Shown: positions 61,274 through 64,000 of the stretch, in pieces
How the letters are laid out: each line of letters starts with the position of its first letter
Position numbering within the stretch: position 1 is the stretch's first letter
NCBI RefSeq assembly: GCF_011799805.1
Contig: NZ_WXUB01000001.1
Span: 1,715,602 to 1,779,601, forward strand
Length of the DNA stretch: 64,000 nt
Source: Maribellus sediminis
GTDB taxonomy: Bacteria > Bacteroidota > Bacteroidia > Bacteroidales > Prolixibacteraceae
Reading direction: 5' to 3'
Notes under the pieces: model-generated
What the model saw: the letters and a program-made list of their open reading frames with translations, nothing else
Databases searched by the model: none
What the model was told of the DNA's origin: nothing
Program-made: the position numbers and the translations under genes

Positions 61274-64000
61274 TTAATCTTTTTTATAAACCAGTTTACC
61301 ATTGTAAACCTGATCGCCAAGTTGCATTTTGTAGAAATACATTCCACTAACCTGTGTCTCAGGAATAAATTCGGCATTATAAGTAGTGTTTTCTTCCACT
61401 GTGCCATCAAATACGGTTTGTATCCTTTGTCCGGCCATATTGTAAATGTCGATTTTTGCCTGAGCAGCCACCGGCGAAACAAACTCAAAACGCACCTGAT
61501 CCTTAAATGGATTCGGATACACTTTCAAGCCCGGTTCTAAAACCGACATTGGTTCTAAGGAAGTGGCTATTGTGGCGGATTTGGTTTTGCTCGGTCTTGA
61601 AGTAGTGCCAGCAGATGAATCGTCGTTGGCAAGTACTTCGATATAACCTAAAGTCAAATCCTTTTCATTCGTAATTTCATTCTCATCAAGTGAATAATTG
61701 CTTGAGAACCAAATACCGCCAGAGCTATTGAAATAGGTGATAGCAATTGAGCCTTCAATCGATTTACTTCCAATCGCTCCATCGGTCATAGTAACATGTA
61801 ATGGAGAATTTCCTTCTACTCCGACATAAGTATCACCAATTTTTTCAGATAGATTAGCCTTGGCGTCAAAGATTGCTTCCCCGGATGATAATATATCTGC
61901 ACCACCAAGCTCACCAGTGTAGTTTTCACCAGCACCCATAACTAACAAGTTTATGGCATTTGAAGTGATTTTGTAAAAGTGGAGTTGATTATCCAGAGTG
62001 CCGTCTGCCTTATACCAGCTAGTAACAAAAATGGTCATTTTTCCCTGAGGGTTGGTTTTCTTTTTGTTATAGGTAACATAGAAATCGAAATTGGTGTTTT
62101 TTCCAACAGCACCTCTAATCTGACCGTTTGAGTTTACATTATCAATTGAGCCCATACCTGCAATAGAGCCACCTGGAACAGGTTTGGAAACCATAACAAC
62201 AGCGTGTGCTTCCCCTGGATTTGAAGGATCAAAACCATTGGTGTAACCACCGGTAACTTGCACCCAAACTGGAAAAGATTGGTTCTCATAATTTCCAATG
62301 TCGAACTGTGCATCTGCACTTGCAACACCAATTGAACCGTCCGTCATTTCAACTAATCCGACAGGTAGGTCTTTAGAGCTTGGAACCACTTTCATGTTTC
62401 CGTTGCCATCTTCCATCCAGAATGTAACTTTAGCACCTCTTAAATCTCCGGTTGGATTATTGATGGTATCTTTAAGGACAGTTGCTAGTGTTATAGTCCC
62501 TGTACTTGAATTAGGCCCTGTAGTCCATGCTAAAATGGTTCCGGTGTAGAACCCTGCAAGAGAATTATACGGAGTAGCTTCACGAGCGACCACTTCGAAT
62601 GGAGTTACTTCACCTTCACTTCCATCATAATATGCAGTTGTAGGTGTGAATTTAGCTGTGAGTTCATAGTCTCCCGGCATTTCAATTATTTTGTGAATCA
62701 ATGTTGCCCTAAGAGTATCAGGATAACCAGCTTCACCTAAAGGTATTGGGAAGGCCGGTGCAGTGCCAACTGAATCTCCATCCAGATAAAAAATTACATT
62801 GCCTCCGAACTCACTTGTTGAACAGTTGGATGATACTTCTGCATAGAAGGTAATATCATCCATATATCGGGCTGATTCGGCACTGATTTTGGCCACTGTT
62901 GTTGTAGGAACATACACGGTTACTGTGGCAGTTCCTTCTGCCCAATTACCACATTCGTCTGTAACCTTTAAAGTAACTGTGTTTTCTCCTATATCGTTAC
63001 ACGTAAATTCTGTTTTATCCAACTCCATTGCCGGATCAGGATCACAATTATCGGAAGAGCCATTATCTATTTGATCTACTGTGATAGAAACAGTTCCATC
63101 CGATCCAATCCAGACATCAATATCTTGTGTAACAACGGTAGGATCAGTTTCATCGCCACCACTAACTGAATATCCTTGGTCTGTAAGGGCATTCCCGCAG
63201 ACATCCTGAACTTCATATGTATAAGCCACTGTCCAGTTACAATCGTTGCCACTTACTATTGCTGACGATAATATAACAATTACATCGCCTCCACAGTTAT
63301 CTGAATAATTGAGCGCTACAGTTACAGCATCGAATTCTGCCTCGGCTTCAGTTTGCGTTGGTTGGCAATCATTAATACCAGTTACATCTGAAGGCTCTGA
63401 TCCTGTTGGAGCAGTTTTATCTCCACCATTATGGACATACGATTGTACCTCCAGCGGATTCAAACATTCATCAAAAACAGTGTAGTAATAAGTTACTGTC
63501 CAGTCACAATCGTCTCCGGTTGTTCTGGTGCTGTCGAGAGATGCAGAAACAGCTTGCCCGCAATTATCAGAGTAACCTGTAATTGCGTTTGCTACAGTCC
63601 ATTCAGGAACTGTGCTTTGCGCATCAGTCATACAGGCATCATATTCCGTAGCATCAGTAAATGGAGTCGTTGTCAGTGATGGAGCGGTCTGGTCGCTTCC
63701 ATTGTGGACATATGATTGTACCTCCAGCGGATTCAAACATTCATCAAAAACAGTATAGTAATAAGTTACTGTCCAGTCACAATCGTCTCCGGTTGTTCTG
63801 GTGCTATCGAGAGATGCAGAAACAGCTTGCCCGCAATTATCAGAGTAACCTGTAATTGCATTTGCTTCAGTCCATTCAGGAACTGTGCTTTGCGCATCAG
63901 CCATACAGGCATCATATTCCGTAGCATCAGTAAATGGAGTCGTTGTTAGTGATGGAGCGGTCTGGTCGCTTCCATTGTGGACATATGATTGTACCTCCAG
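61274..64000 (-). CDS. Large repetitive T9SS adhesin-like protein (5' end outside window)
   Basis: More than 900 residues are visible, and the frame remains open to the window edge. The ATG at 63904 is internal to a repeat and is not the start. From the N-terminal side: 91-residue tandem repeats with paired Cys ('TATEYDACMADAQSTVPEWT', 'GYSDNCGQAV', 'GDDCDWTVTYYYTVFDECLN'), one or two diverged HYR-like repeats, an Ig-like domain, a domain with 'NGQIRGAVGKNTNFDFYVTY', and a C-terminal type IX sorting domain ('GLKVYPNPFKDQVRFEF'). Such proteins act in surface attachment or gliding, as SprB does; the role here is inferred from architecture only. Confidence 0.82.
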   Translation of the reverse strand: MEVQSYVHNGSDQTAPSLTTTPFTDATEYDACMADAQSTVPEWTEANAITGYSDNCGQAVSASLDSTRTTGDDCDWTVTYYYTVFDECLNPLEVQSYVHNGSDQTAPSLTTTPFTDATEYDACMTDAQSTVPEWTVANAITGYSDNCGQAVSASLDSTRTTGDDCDWTVTYYYTVFDECLNPLEVQSYVHNGGDKTAPTGSEPSDVTGINDCQPTQTEAEAEFDAVTVALNYSDNCGGDVIVILSSAIVSGNDCNWTVAYTYEVQDVCGNALTDQGYSVSGGDETDPTVVTQDIDVWIGSDGTVSITVDQIDNGSSDNCDPDPAMELDKTEFTCNDIGENTVTLKVTDECGNWAEGTATVTVYVPTTTVAKISAESARYMDDITFYAEVSSNCSTSEFGGNVIFYLDGDSVGTAPAFPIPLGEAGYPDTLRATLIHKIIEMPGDYELTAKFTPTTAYYDGSEGEVTPFEVVAREATPYNSLAGFYTGTILAWTTGPNSSTGTITLATVLKDTINNPTGDLRGAKVTFWMEDGNGNMKVVPSSKDLPVGLVEMTDGSIGVASADAQFDIGNYENQSFPVWVQVTGGYTNGFDPSNPGEAHAVVMVSKPVPGGSIAGMGSIDNVNSNGQIRGAVGKNTNFDFYVTYNKKKTNPQGKMTIFVTSWYKADGTLDNQLHFYKITSNAINLLVMGAGENYTGELGGADILSSGEAIFDAKANLSEKIGDTYVGVEGNSPLHVTMTDGAIGSKSIEGSIAITYFNSSGGIWFSSNYSLDENEITNEKDLTLGYIEVLANDDSSAGTTSRPSKTKSATIATSLEPMSVLEPGLKVYPNPFKDQVRFEFVSPVAAQAKIDIYNMAGQRIQTVFDGTVEENTTYNAEFIPETQVSGMYFYKMQLGDQVYNGKLVYKKD
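63429..64000 (-). repeat. 273-bp tandem DNA repeats in the adhesin gene
   Basis: Units 63429-63701, 63702-63974 and the start of a third are nearly identical, differing at a handful of positions; the period is exactly 273 bp (91 codons). More units probably lie beyond the window. Confidence 0.85.

Noticed and set aside
63904..63904. ATG at 63904 as start of the adhesin gene
   Set aside because: The frame stays open to the window edge and the repeat unit continues upstream in register, so this Met is internal.

Overview
This 64 kb window comes from a member of the Bacteroidota. The evidence is the promoter type (TAnnTTTG -7 boxes in front of the tRNA genes), two type IX secretion (T9SS) C-terminal tails carrying a YPNPF motif plus a third YVRVFPNPT-type tail, a Rho factor with a long disordered insert, and many signal-peptide or lipoprotein genes with weak ribosome sites. 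A marine or anaerobic Marinilabiliales/Prolixibacteraceae-like genome is my best guess, but that is inference from general character.

Layout. 1-7.3 kb: a helical-repeat protein cut by the window edge, two outer-membrane barrel proteins, then an ABC ATPase / FtsX-type permease / DUF3299 set and an NTF2-like lipoprotein. 7.5-12.1 kb: an acyl-CoA thioesterase, two minus-strand genes of unknown function that share a 5' leader, and an AraC-type regulator. 12.3-18.3 kb: tRNA-Met, a START-like protein, an LptF/LptG-family permease with two glycosyltransferases, a TrmH-type methyltransferase, HU and tRNA-Ser.

18.5-33.8 kb is a genomic island bounded by a perfect 83-bp direct repeat that contains a complete tRNA-Trp gene at each end. 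Excision would release a predicted 15,184-bp circle. Its core is a tyrosine integrase and a JAB-only RadC on the left, and a ribbon-helix-helix / small protein / HTH / SF2 helicase operon on the right. Between them lies a roughly 9.8 kb cargo: a complete type I restriction-modification system (hsdR-hsdS-hsdM) with a PrrC-like anticodon nuclease gene between hsdS and hsdM, a membrane protein at the end of the operon, an XRE regulator at its head, and a 1 kb gene-free stretch with hairpins. The cargo is bracketed by two related 54-bp palindromic elements in inverted orientation, which I found by eye and do not recognise. They may mark a cargo-exchange boundary and are the observation I would check first.

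33.9-64 kb is chromosomal backbone again: an Fe-S protein of the LutA type, an MsbA-like exporter, purB, an NfeD protease, a SO_0444-type metal permease, an RhlE-type helicase, a freestanding ThrRS editing domain, two small haem proteins, a secreted S1 protease, an MscS channel, a TlpA-like protein, a glycosyltransferase, an ECF sigma / anti-sigma / beta-repeat protein operon, rho, a methyltransferase, a lipoprotein, a five-haem T9SS protein and a large adhesin with 273-bp tandem repeats that runs off the right edge.

The genes work in evident local units: lipid or polysaccharide surface assembly (LptF/G + GTs), envelope stress signalling (ECF operon), and phage defence (the island). All function calls are from reading sequence and remembered family features; no database search was possible.
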